A stretch of 64,000 nucleotides of DNA. It comes from Torymus aiolomorphi. Its lineage: Eukaryota > Arthropoda > Insecta > Hymenoptera > Torymidae. The notes under the pieces are model-generated. The model had not been told where the DNA came from. It worked only from the letters and a program-made list of their open reading frames with translations, and made no database searches. Of this stretch, positions 56,181 through 64,000 are shown in pieces. Location: assembly GCA_036365515.1 (NCBI GenBank), contig CM070876.1, positions 134,557,394-134,621,393 on the forward strand, read 5' to 3'. A program made the position numbers and the translations under genes. Each line of letters starts with the position of its first letter. Positions within the stretch are counted from its first letter, which is position 1.

Positions 56181-56395
56181 GTAGTTTTCGTGTGTGTCGC
56201 TATGGGAAAATTGACTTGTCTGTAAGGGTGGTTTTGGGGGTGGTTTATGGGGGTGGCGAAGTGCTAAATTAGTTTTTACACTGTTGTTGGTCCATTCCTA
56301 CCCTGTTTTATGGTTTTAAACCGGTTATAATGTAAATCGCAAATTTTAGTTTTTTCGTTCACTGTGAACGTTCGGAATTTCAAACACATGGATAT
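56181..56395 (-). repeat. Right outer arm, inner part
   Basis: Inverse of 20,058-20,290: GACAAGTCAATTTTCCCATA, AACCGGTT and CGTTCACTGTGAACG landmarks are kept, ending at GGATATCC where a foldback has inserted. Confidence 0.85.
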
Positions 56396-56876
56396 CCTTG
56401 GTTCAGTTATGAATATATTTTGTATCCTGAATAAATTAATTCATCGAGGGTAAATTAATTAAAAATATCGTTATATTTACTTTGTGAGAAATAATTCCCA
56501 TTCAATTTATATGAAGACAGTTTTTTTTTTCGAAGAATAATAATTAGTATATCGCTTAACTGTATAACTGAAAGTGCGCAAAAGCGATGTGAAAATAATG
56601 CGCGTGTGCTTTAATTGTTTTATTCCTCTCAGAAAGTAAAACGAAAATTCCAAGACATAATCCAAACAGGCTAGAATGATGAGCCTAAATGATTTTACAG
56701 TTTGCATTTATATTTGTGGTGTAATCAAACCACCATATCCTCTGAAATATAATCAATTATAGTCATAACATAAAAAAATGTTGTATGTATTTTTATATTT
56801 TATTTTATTTTAGATACATTCACGGGTAAAAAACCCTTAAATACATAATTAAAAATAAGAGATTTTTACAGTCGTC

Positions 56877-57130
56877 TTAATAGAATTGTAGTAATAGCGG
56901 CTTAACAACATTTTTAAAACTCCATATAGATGTAATATCAGACAGAGTAACTCTCAACATGTTCCAATTTCTACCCAATCTAAAAGTGGGACAATTAAAA
57001 CTAGAACTAAGAGTAGAATTCTCCTCTTTTGGTCCCCTAAAGTGCTTTACTAAATAGGGTTGCACTCTTAACGTAAATAAATCTGCAAGGGCTGGGTGCT
57101 TATTAGTAGAAGTTAGAAATTTATATGTAT
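56877..57130 (-). pseudogene. Possible LINE ORF2 C-terminal fragment
   Basis: A - strand frame contains a basic VQPYLVKHF segment followed by NWNMLRVTLSDITSIWSF and a Leu-rich end before the stop. WN-x-L plus I-x-S-x-x-x-F resembles the C-terminal end of some non-LTR retrotransposon reverse transcriptase proteins. The match is short and by eye; it could be chance. Confidence 0.25.
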
Positions 57131-57265
57131 ATATTTTATATGTATATATTTTTAAAAAACATAAATGAAAAACTGAATTGAAAAACATGTATATAATTAT
57201 ATATTTTATAGAAGAGTTGTAATATTTACTAAAATATGATTTTTCGAATAATAAAATTCCAACTC

Positions 57266-57608
57266 CACTATACAACTTGTTCGGAAAATGTATGCGTTTG
57301 TAAACATAATCCTGTAGAGCGCAAAATTCTAAGAAAAAAGTTCCTTTACTATTTTTTCATATGACTAGTATTTTTTTAGTAACTGATGTGTTTAAATTCT
57401 TTGTTTTTAATAGAAAATGTATACCTATGTTTATAAGATGATATCTATAGATATACAATTCCGATTAAAAACAAACAATTTAAACACATCAGTTACTAGA
57501 AAAGTACTAGTCATATGAAAAAATGGTAAAGGAACTTTTTTCTTAGAATTTTGCGCTCTACAGGATTATGTTTACAGACGCATACATTTTCCGAACAAGT
57601 TGTAGAGT
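57266..57608. mobile_element. 340-bp foldback nested inside the 1.57-kb foldback
   Basis: TACAACTTGTTCGGAAAATG at about 57,270 is mirrored at about 57,603. The arms of about 135 bp also share AATCCTGTAGAGCGCAAAAT and ACATCAGTTACTA words, around a loop of about 60 bases. Confidence 0.85.
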
Positions 57609-57965
57609 AATAAATATTTCAGAGGATATGGTGGTTTGATTACACCACAAATATAAATGCAAACTGTAAAATCATTTGGGCTCACCATCCTAGGCTGTTT
57701 GGATTATGTCTTGGAATTTTCGTTTTAGTTTCTGTGAGGAATAAAACAATGGAAGCTCAAGCAGATTGTTTCCGCATCGCTTTGGCGTACTTTCGGTATT
57801 CTAATTATTATTCTTCGAAAGAAAACTGTGTCTGTGCTTTATTACATTTTTACATATAAATTGAATGGGGATTATTTTTCACAAAGTAAATATAACGATA
57901 TTTTTAATTAATTTACTCTCGGTGAATTAATTTATTTAGGATACAAAATATATTCATAACTAAAC

Positions 57966-58511
57966 AAAGGGTATAAAAAATATCATAGTATTTCAATAAA
58001 ATAATTTTGTAAAACGCAAATTTTACTGGCATTGTTTTCTAAAAATATATCTATATATATCAATTACAATTAAAATTTTAATTTATTTGAGAATAAAAAT
58101 TGAAGTAAAAAAAGTGTGTGTGGCTTAATAATTTAATAAAAGAAATTTTACGTACTTATATTAAAAAAAAAAAAGGAAAAAAAATTGCGAGCGAGGATCG
58201 AACTGGGATCCAAAAAACTAGGGCAAGAGTAGCTGCGTGCCTTAGCCGCCACGGCTACCGGTACGACATTGATGACTAACACCAAAATCGTTAATGTTTA
58301 TCTTCCCCCCTTTGGGCTTAGGTTATGATTTAAAATTTGGGTTTGGTAGTTTTTAGTTAAAAATTTCGTTAATTCGTTGATGTTCGACCGAGCGGCGATT
58401 GCCAGGCCATTGTCGGGTTGTTGGGAGAAGTAAACAGAGCCGGCAAGCACGCGGCTCGAGTGAACACACGTTAAGTGCACGAGCACCAAGCCGCCGAGCC
58501 GTCTTCTCCGG
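57966..58511 (-). repeat. Right outer arm, outer part
   Basis: Inverse of 19,536-20,052: AAAATATCATA, AATTACAATTAAAATTTTAA, the tRNA-like segment, AAACGATTTTAGTGTTA-like and TGTTTACTTCTCCCAACAAC landmarks, ending in CGTCTTCTCCGG at 58,511. Confidence 0.8.
58187..58259 (-). ncRNA. tRNA-like / pol III SINE-like segment, right arm
   Basis: Inverted copy of 19,803-19,872. The B-box-like CAGTTCGATCC is kept; the A-box region has three extra bases (GTGGCGGCTAAGG). A T run follows on the - strand. Confidence 0.45.
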
Positions 58512-58518
58512 AATAACC

Positions 58519-58954
58519 GGAACATTCGTATGCACTCGAGTTTACTAGTCGAGCGGCGTAGCCGAGACTCGACCACAAAGTGCATATCCTGTATTTGTAG
58601 CGTGGATTTTTGCTTCTTTTTCTCATGCGTAGGAATGTTCCGGCTGAGCAGGAACACCCGTTCACCATGTCTGCTTCGAGTACACTGTCATCGGCATACT
58701 CCAGGTGCTTTAGGACAGCCCCGGTCATATCTGAAGACGAGATTTTTCACGTAGAGGACCCATTTCGAAAGTTCACGAATCTCGTCGGACAGATCGGACT
58801 GCAGCGACTTGTAGCTCATTCAAGCCTGATGTACGAATGTTCCGGAATCACTGGAACATTCCTATGCACTGAAGTTAACTAGTCGAGCGGCGTAGCCGAG
58901 ACTCACCCACAAATTGCATATCCTGTATTTGTTGCGTGGATTTTTGCTTCTTTT
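58519..58954 (+). repeat. Direct repeat pair, 334 bp apart
   Basis: GGAACATTCGTATGCACT through GTGGATTTTTGCTTCTTTTT (58,519-58,620) recurs at 58,853-58,954. Each copy contains ACTAGTCGAGCGGCGTAGCC. The DNA between has a short frame without recognised domains. Confidence 0.85.
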
Positions 58955-58964
58955 TATCTTAATA

Positions 58965-59402
58965 TTTTCTGATGCAAAAAAACTATTGTGAGAAATAATT
59001 GTGAATCGCACATGTAGATATTATGCAATAAATTAAAATGTTACAAACTTTACAAATTTTTATTTTTCATTAGATTTTAATGTTTAATGTCTCATTTTGG
59101 TTCTTAAACATTTTTCTACAACTCATCCAGGCTTATATTATGAAATAATTAATATATACGAAGAAACATGTAATTGTTGACAGTCTGATAGTGTCTAACT
59201 TGAAGTTTATTAGATTTAAACTGTAAACAATTATATGTTGTTCTGTAAATATTAATTATTTCATAATAGAAGCCTCGATAGGTCTTAGACAAATGTTAAC
59301 TTATGTTAAATGTTAACTTTTCTTCTTATTGAATAATATCTACATGTTCGATTAACAATTTTTTCTCACAATAGTTTTTTGTGGTTCAGAAAATATTTTC
59401 CT
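58965..59402. mobile_element. About 440-bp diverged foldback
   Basis: AATATTTTCTGATGCAAAAAAACTATTG at 58,965 is mirrored by CAATAGTTTTTTGTGGTTCAG near 59,395. Inner arms share TTATGAAATAATTAATAT at about 59,138 and 59,263. The arms are interrupted by mismatched stretches. Confidence 0.65.
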
Positions 59403-59546
59403 TTCATATACGTGTGTATTTACATTATTATATTTTAATATTTTATCGCATAGAAATTAAATAGTGAACCCATTATAAAATCACGACAACCCTCTTAATG
59501 TTTTTACAATCTTGCTATTGTAATTAAACGCCACATAAATCATTAA

Positions 59547-60210
59547 GGTAGTTATATCCCAAGATACAAACCTTGTAGAAAATATTTATTATTTTACTTA
59601 TATAAAATCTGATAGTGTGATGGATTATAGATGTTAAAGAAGAAGAGTTAATAAATTGTAAACGATTTTTAAACCCAAAATTATATTATTGCAAATGCAG
59701 ATATCGTTCATTAAAGAAATACTCATACAATGTTTCGAATTTTTTTTTATTTTAATTTAATTTTAATGTTCAAAAGCTTAATCTGTTCCTTGAATGATTA
59801 CCTAAAGATCCACCGTTAACAAATTTTGAAATAATTAATTGTAAGGAGAAAAAATTCATTGTTATTTAATAAAATTGGCTGGGACCTATAAACAATTACA
59901 TTTTACTTGTTGTTAATTAATTATTTCAAAATTTATTAACGGTGGATCTTTAGGTAATCATTCAAGGAACAGATTAAGCTTGAAATAATATTGAAATAAA
60001 ATTAAAATTAAAAAAAATTCGAAACATTGTATGACTACTTCTTTAATGAACGATATCTACATTTGCAGTAATATAATTTTGGGTTTAAAAATCTTTTACA
60101 GTTTATTAACTATTCTTCTTTAACATCTATAATCCATCACACTATCAGATTTTATATAAGTAAAAGAATAATTATTTTCTACAAGGTTTGTATCTTGGGA
60201 TATAACTACC
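59547..60210. mobile_element. 664-bp foldback with TTAA target duplication
   Basis: GGTAGTTATATCCCAAGATA at 59,547 is the exact inverse of the right end at 60,210. TTAA flanks both (59,543-59,546 and 60,211-60,214). The arms of about 300 bp match closely to a loop near 59,880. No coding sequence. Confidence 0.85.
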
Positions 60211-60412
60211 TTAACAAATAAAATTAAGACGCAGTATTGCATTAAAAACTGCACTGTTACTGTTTCAACACAGTCACGGTTCTCTCGTTCTATGGCGTTT
60301 CACTCGGCTTTTAATTCAATTATCGACGGAGCAAGAAAATAGCAGCTGACAACATCAGCAGCACATTCTTGGTATTTTCATTTTTCTAAAAATTGATAAT
60401 ATTGTTATGAGT

Positions 60413-60653
60413 TTTTTCTCTGAACGTTCATCAATACCAGCTCTAATGTCCTCAGTCAGTTTCAGTAAAGCAGTCTGAGCACTGTGATTTTGTCTGAATC
60501 CAGTCTGGTGAGGGTTAAGGATTTTGTTGTCTGTTAAGTATTCCGTAATCTGTGTGTGTACTATTTTCTCCAGTACCTAGGAAATAAATGACAGTAAAGG
60601 GATCGGGTGAAAATCTGTGGCTGCTGAAGGGACAGCTGTTTTCTTTAGAGGCA
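60413..60653 (-). pseudogene. Non-LTR (LINE, Jockey/CR1-like) reverse transcriptase fragment
   Basis: On the - strand one frame reads through RT block words: DFHPIPLLSFIS, a stop, then VLEKIVHTQITEYL, and GFRQNHSAQTALLKLTEDI. These fit the RT segment around the DFRPISLL and GFR motifs of Jockey-like LINEs. The single TAG falls where a Lys is common. About 80 codons remain; both ends are cut. A relic, not a functional gene. Confidence 0.8.
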
Positions 60654-60847
60654 CGAGTAGTTATTGCGACACTATGGAGCACCCAAACAATGACTCATTG
60701 ACGCCAGCCGAGGTCAATGTTTGTCGGGCCACCACCATAGTGCCGCGTTAGCAAAGTTTGTGTATATAAGTGGCGCAGACGTGTGTGCGTGTGTGTGGAC
60801 GTTTGTGTGGTGCGCACATACACACGCGAGCACAAATATATTCTAAG
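60654..60847. other. Spacer between LINE relic and microsatellites
   Basis: About 190 bases; GTGTG-rich toward the right end. No gene. Confidence 0.4.
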
Positions 60848-60929
60848 GAGAGAGAGAGAAAAAAAGAGAGAGAAGAGAGAGAAAGAAGTAAGCGAGAGAG
60901 AGAGAAGAGAGAGCGAAAAAGGAGCGAGC

Positions 60930-60963
<34 letters not shown>

Positions 60964-61245
60964 AACGCGCACGTGCATCAAGCAAATGTGCAAGCTCACA
61001 CATACACATTCGAACATACACACTCATTCTTTGCCCACGAAAACACACACACACACACTCGCTCACATGCTCGCCCATGCCCCATACACACTTCCGAACA
61101 CGCACTCACTCACTAGAACGCTCACACACATACATCCAAAAAACACACACACACTAGCACGCAACATACACACTTCCCCACACATACATTTTTGAGAAAG
61201 CGAGAGAAAGATCGAGAACGAGAGAGAAAAAGAGAGAGAGAGAGT
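60848..61245. repeat. (GA)n and (CA)n microsatellite block
   Basis: GA/GAAA-rich DNA at 60,848-60,965, CA-rich DNA at about 60,997-61,185 and GA-rich DNA again to 61,245. Long frames of Arg/Glu or Thr/His repeats here are simple-sequence artefacts. Confidence 0.95.
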
Positions 61246-61269
61246 AACTTTTATGCGTAGTCTCTCTGT

Positions 61270-61710
61270 ATCATCATGGCAAATCTACCTACATAGAAAA
61301 TTTTCAGATTCATGCTGTTTTACGGGGTTTTCGATATTTTATCGGATTTTGAAAGCTAATGGTATATAATTCGTGAACATGTGGTCTTATGGTGTGTCTA
61401 CGGGGTTTTTATGGTGTATTTTACAACATTTGTCTATAGCTCCTCTGCACCATGGCAAATGTACCTACATAGAAAATTTTCTGATTCATGGGTTTTTATG
61501 GGGTTTTTATGGGGTTTTCAATATTTTATCGGATTTTGGAAGCTAATAGTATATGATTCGTGAACATGTGGTCTTATCGTGTGTCTATGGGATTTTATAT
61601 GGTGTATTTTACAACTTTTGTGTATAGCCTCTCTGCATCATGGCAAGTCTACCTACATAAAAAATTTTTCAGATTCATGGGTTTTTATATGGTTTTTACA
61701 ACTTTTATGT
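61270..61710 (+). repeat. Tandem repeat of about 180 bp, 2.5 copies
   Basis: CATGGCAAATCTACCTACAT recurs at about 61,276, 61,452 and 61,639, each followed by GAAAATTTTC.GATTCATG and GGGGTTTT-rich DNA with TATTTTATCGGATTTTG. Confidence 0.85.
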
Positions 61711-62530
61711 ACAGTCTCTGCACCGTACAGCGAGCGGCCAACATCCCACGCGCAGTATGCAATCACGCACGCACGGTTTGAGAAAAATGGAAAAAACTCA
61801 TGCACTTTCCATAAGACCACTTCATCATATATTATACTTCTGTCATACTCTTGTGGAACTGTAAGTTCCAACGTACAGTTCCAAAACTGTATTTCAGTTA
61901 TCCGTGCGACTACAGCCGCGGTCCGTCTGCTACTGACGCGTCAGAGGACCACACCCTGGAAAACTAGTGGCGCTGGTGTAGCAACGCAAAGAATGTACTC
62001 GTGATCGGTATTGACACAGTGTAAAATCATCTCATTGGCTACCGCTGTATCTCCATCATTGTGATTTGCGGTGGCCGGCGCACCAGAAAATACCTCATTG
62101 GCTGTTGGTGTACCCCACCAAGCTGATTTAGCGGCCGCGAGAAACGCAGCGTGAGAAGAGCTTTTGGTTACCGCTGCGCCGGCAAAAGAGCTGCTTTGCC
62201 ACGGCACTAGCCCCACCACACGACTCGTAAATTAGCGAGCGCCTGCGCGCGGGTGCTGGCGCGACCATCGCTCCGCTATGTCGGCAAAAGAGCTGACTTC
62301 CTGCGAAACTAGTGTCAATCCGATCGCACGGCTCATGGGCTCGTGGTAAGAGGTACGAGTAATAAAGTCCATCTGATGAACCGATGTATTTTAAATAAAA
62401 GTTTTTCCCGTCATGGCACCAGTAAACCAATACTGACGAAAGGTGTTGTGGCCACACGGAGAGCTAAACGGTAACTGACGAGTGTACGCCGCGATGATGT
62501 ATCCGGTAGCCAGCAGATCGTGCACGTGCC
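61711..62530. other. Mixed-composition spacer
   Basis: A moderately GC-rich region with several 90-140 codon frames on both strands, none with a recognised motif. CTCATTGGCT words recur at about 62,031 and 62,093. Nothing further is supported. Confidence 0.35.
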
Positions 62531-62532
62531 GT

Positions 62533-62575
62533 TTAAGGGGGCTAGACACCTTTTTTCTCTGAAATAACGACAGCT
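62533..62575 (+). repeat. Isolated TTAA-element terminus
   Basis: TTAA followed by GGGGGCTAGACACC and TTTTTTCTCTGAAATAA, identical to the end at 63,158, diverging after about 36 bases. It is a solo end or a third end of a larger composite. Confidence 0.7.
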
Positions 62576-62594
62576 GCCTTTCATCGCCCAACAG

Positions 62595-62675
62595 CCAACT
62601 TCCAGCAGTGGACATCCGACTTCCAACAGCCGACTTGCAGCAGTGAACATCCGACTTCCAACAGCCGACTTCCCG
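62595..62675 (+). repeat. Two-copy repeat of about 36 bp
   Basis: CAGCAGTG.ACATCCGACTTCC plus AACAGCCGACTT occurs twice in tandem, with a partial third copy upstream. Confidence 0.8.
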
Positions 62676-62879
62676 CTGGTAATCCGCTCCTCGAAAAAGA
62701 TTTGAAAAGACCTTGCAATGCTTACTCTATCAGCGTGTCGAAAAACAAACAAGTATAAAGATTGTGACTGCCAAATACGAACGGAAAGTTGTGGCTGAAT
62801 TCGAGAGTGATTATGATGTATTTATGGCAAAAAAAAAGTTTGGAAGCTAGCAATCACGTGATAGTATTTAGAGTCCTTT

Positions 62880-63157
62880 TTTTTTTAGAAAGCGCAGCTT
62901 GTAGAAATTTAAAGACGAATGTATGACGTATCCTGCTTGCTATTACCTGTTTTGTTGCGGTGGCATCCGTGCAGCGGCGCTTGAGAAAGTAAAAGATGAG
63001 TGTATGATTCATACACTGTCCGGCGCTCAGTTATCTGTTTTGCGGTGTCAGCAGTCGCGCAGCTGCGAAAGTGTCGCCTCGATGATTTCATTCTCATACG
63101 CTTCATGATGCTCTCATGTTTGCTGTTTTCTTCCATTCAAAAATGCTGACTCGCAAT
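62880..63157. repeat. Left arm of a palindrome running off the window
   Basis: From about 62,997 to 63,157 the sequence is the inverse of 63,840-64,000: GATTCATACA, GCTCAGTTATCTG, GAAAGTGTCGCCTCGATGAT and GTTTGCTGTTTTCTTCCATT are shared. The arm extends further left, beyond what the right side of the window shows. Confidence 0.8.
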
Positions 63158-63161
63158 TTAA

Positions 63162-63835
63162 GGGGGCTAGACACCTTTTTTCTCTGAAATAAGAAGTCAC
63201 ATTTTAATACATAAATGTAAACTAATTATTTCATACTTTTTACATATAAAAGTGGGTATTTACCTTACCTTAAAACTTTCTCCGATGGGCCTTTTATATA
63301 GTCCAGAACCATAGTCATCGATGAAACAAGTTTTTTCACTAACCGTAAGCTTTGAAATTTTCCTGTGGATGGATTGATTCCAGATTTGAACTAAATTACT
63401 CCTGAATAGTATAATTCTCATATGAGTGTAGGGATTTTTGATCTAATGAGAAAAAAAAATTGTGCTGTTTTTCAAGAGCTTTTTTTTAATTTTTAAAAAT
63501 TTTTTATATTTTTTCATAATTTTTCTGATGTAAAAATTTTTTCCGACATTTAATCCTAAATCCCTACACTCATATGAGAATTATACTATTCAGGAGTAAT
63601 TTAGTTCAAATCTGGAGTCAATCCATCCACAGGAAAATTTCAAAGCTTACGGTTAGTGAAAAAACTTGTTTCATCGATGACTATGGTTCTGGACCATATA
63701 AAAGGCCCATCGGAGAAAGTTTTAAGGTAAGGTAAATATACCCACTTTTATATGTAAAAAGTATGAAATAATTAGTTTACATTTATGTATTAAAATGTGA
63801 CTTCTTATTTCAGAGAAAAAAGGTGTCTAGCCCCC
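63162..63835. mobile_element. 674-bp TTAA foldback at the palindrome axis
   Basis: GGGGGCTAGACACCTTTTTT at 63,162 is mirrored exactly at 63,835, with TTAA on both sides (63,158-63,161 and 63,836-63,839). The arms of about 300 bp, with words such as AAGAAGTCACATTTTAATAC and CATATGAGAATTATACTATT, are nearly identical around a loop near 63,500. No coding sequence. Confidence 0.9.
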
Positions 63836-63839
63836 TTAA

Positions 63840-64000
63840 ATTGCGCGTCAGCATTTTTGAATGGAAGAAAACAGCAAACATGAGAGCATCATGAAGCGTA
63901 TGACAATGAGATCATCGAGGCGACACTTTCGCAGCTGCGCGACTGCTGACACCGCAAATCAGATAACTGAGCGCCGGACAATATATGAATCATACACTCA
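63840..64000. repeat. Right arm of the palindrome, cut by the window end
   Basis: Inverse of 62,997-63,157, with a few differences such as GCGCGTCAG against GCGAGTCAG. Confidence 0.8.

Larger units (their letters stand above)
56396..57965. mobile_element. 1.57-kb foldback inserted in the right arm
   Basis: The arms (56,396-56,750 and 57,610-57,965) share AGTTATGAATATATTTTGTATCC, TTCACAAAGTAAATATAACG and CCATATCCTCTGAAATAT in inverse orientation. The left outer arm shows no such sequence at the matching place (20,050-20,058), so it was added after the large palindrome formed. It contains a second foldback and a possible LINE fragment. Confidence 0.8.

Noticed and set aside
57266..57608. rRNA or structural RNA gene suggested by the strong hairpin
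   Set aside because: The perfect long arms and AT-rich content fit a foldback transposon better, and no conserved RNA motif is seen.
60695..61195. Frames of 90-140 codons at the GA/CA block
   Set aside because: Same simple-sequence artefact, open in several frames and both strands.
61711..62530. Possible host exons in the GC-rich part
   Set aside because: Several frames exist on both strands but none has a recognisable motif or consistent splice signals.

Overview
The window looks like a transposon-dense stretch of an arthropod, most likely insect, genome. It holds a Polinton/Maverick element, a degraded Ty3/Gypsy retroelement, a LINE reverse-transcriptase relic and many foldback and TTAA-type elements. 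I recognise no host housekeeping gene. The species cannot be told from the sequence.

Positions 1 to about 10.6 kb are the 3' part of a Polinton/Maverick, a virus-like giant DNA transposon, with all genes on the + strand: family B DNA polymerase (cut by the window edge), a small membrane peptide, an FtsK/A32-like packaging ATPase, two conserved Polinton proteins of unknown function, a DDE integrase with a chromodomain, a minor capsid protein, a basic virion-type protein, the major capsid protein, a further unknown protein, an adenain-like cysteine protease, and two trailing ORFs that may belong to it. ATPase, integrase and minor capsid genes are intact. The basic protein, the major capsid, the unknown protein and the protease each carry a frameshift or an in-frame stop, so this is a decaying copy, or partly a homopolymer-error copy.

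From 10.7 to 11.2 kb are microsatellites and a rearrangement junction. From 11.2 to 17.6 kb, on the - strand, is a Ty3/Gypsy retroelement with a candidate 5' LTR, gag, protease, RT and RNase H. It is interrupted by stops and frameshifts and cut before the integrase. From 17.6 to 19.5 kb is non-coding DNA with small repeats and a 139-bp foldback.

The main feature runs from about 19.5 to 58.5 kb: a 39-kb inverted-repeat structure. Its outer arms (19,536-20,290 and, inverted, 58,511-56,180) carry a tRNA-like sequence. Inside each arm lies the same roughly 153-bp satellite in opposite orientation: more than 21 kb on the left, about 0.5 kb on the right. The left satellite is split by a 9.5-kb insertion (41,723-51,267) with 15-bp terminal inverted repeats and an exact TTAA target duplication. 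That insertion contains a CpG-rich island, five tandem arrays, three foldbacks and three exon-like 165-nt modules. The centre of the palindrome (53.66-55.53 kb) is another foldback. I recognise no transposase or replicase in the 39 kb, so it would depend on enzymes supplied elsewhere if it moves at all.

From 58.5 kb to the end are further foldbacks (two with TTAA duplications), a LINE RT fragment, microsatellites and the start of another palindrome that runs off the window.
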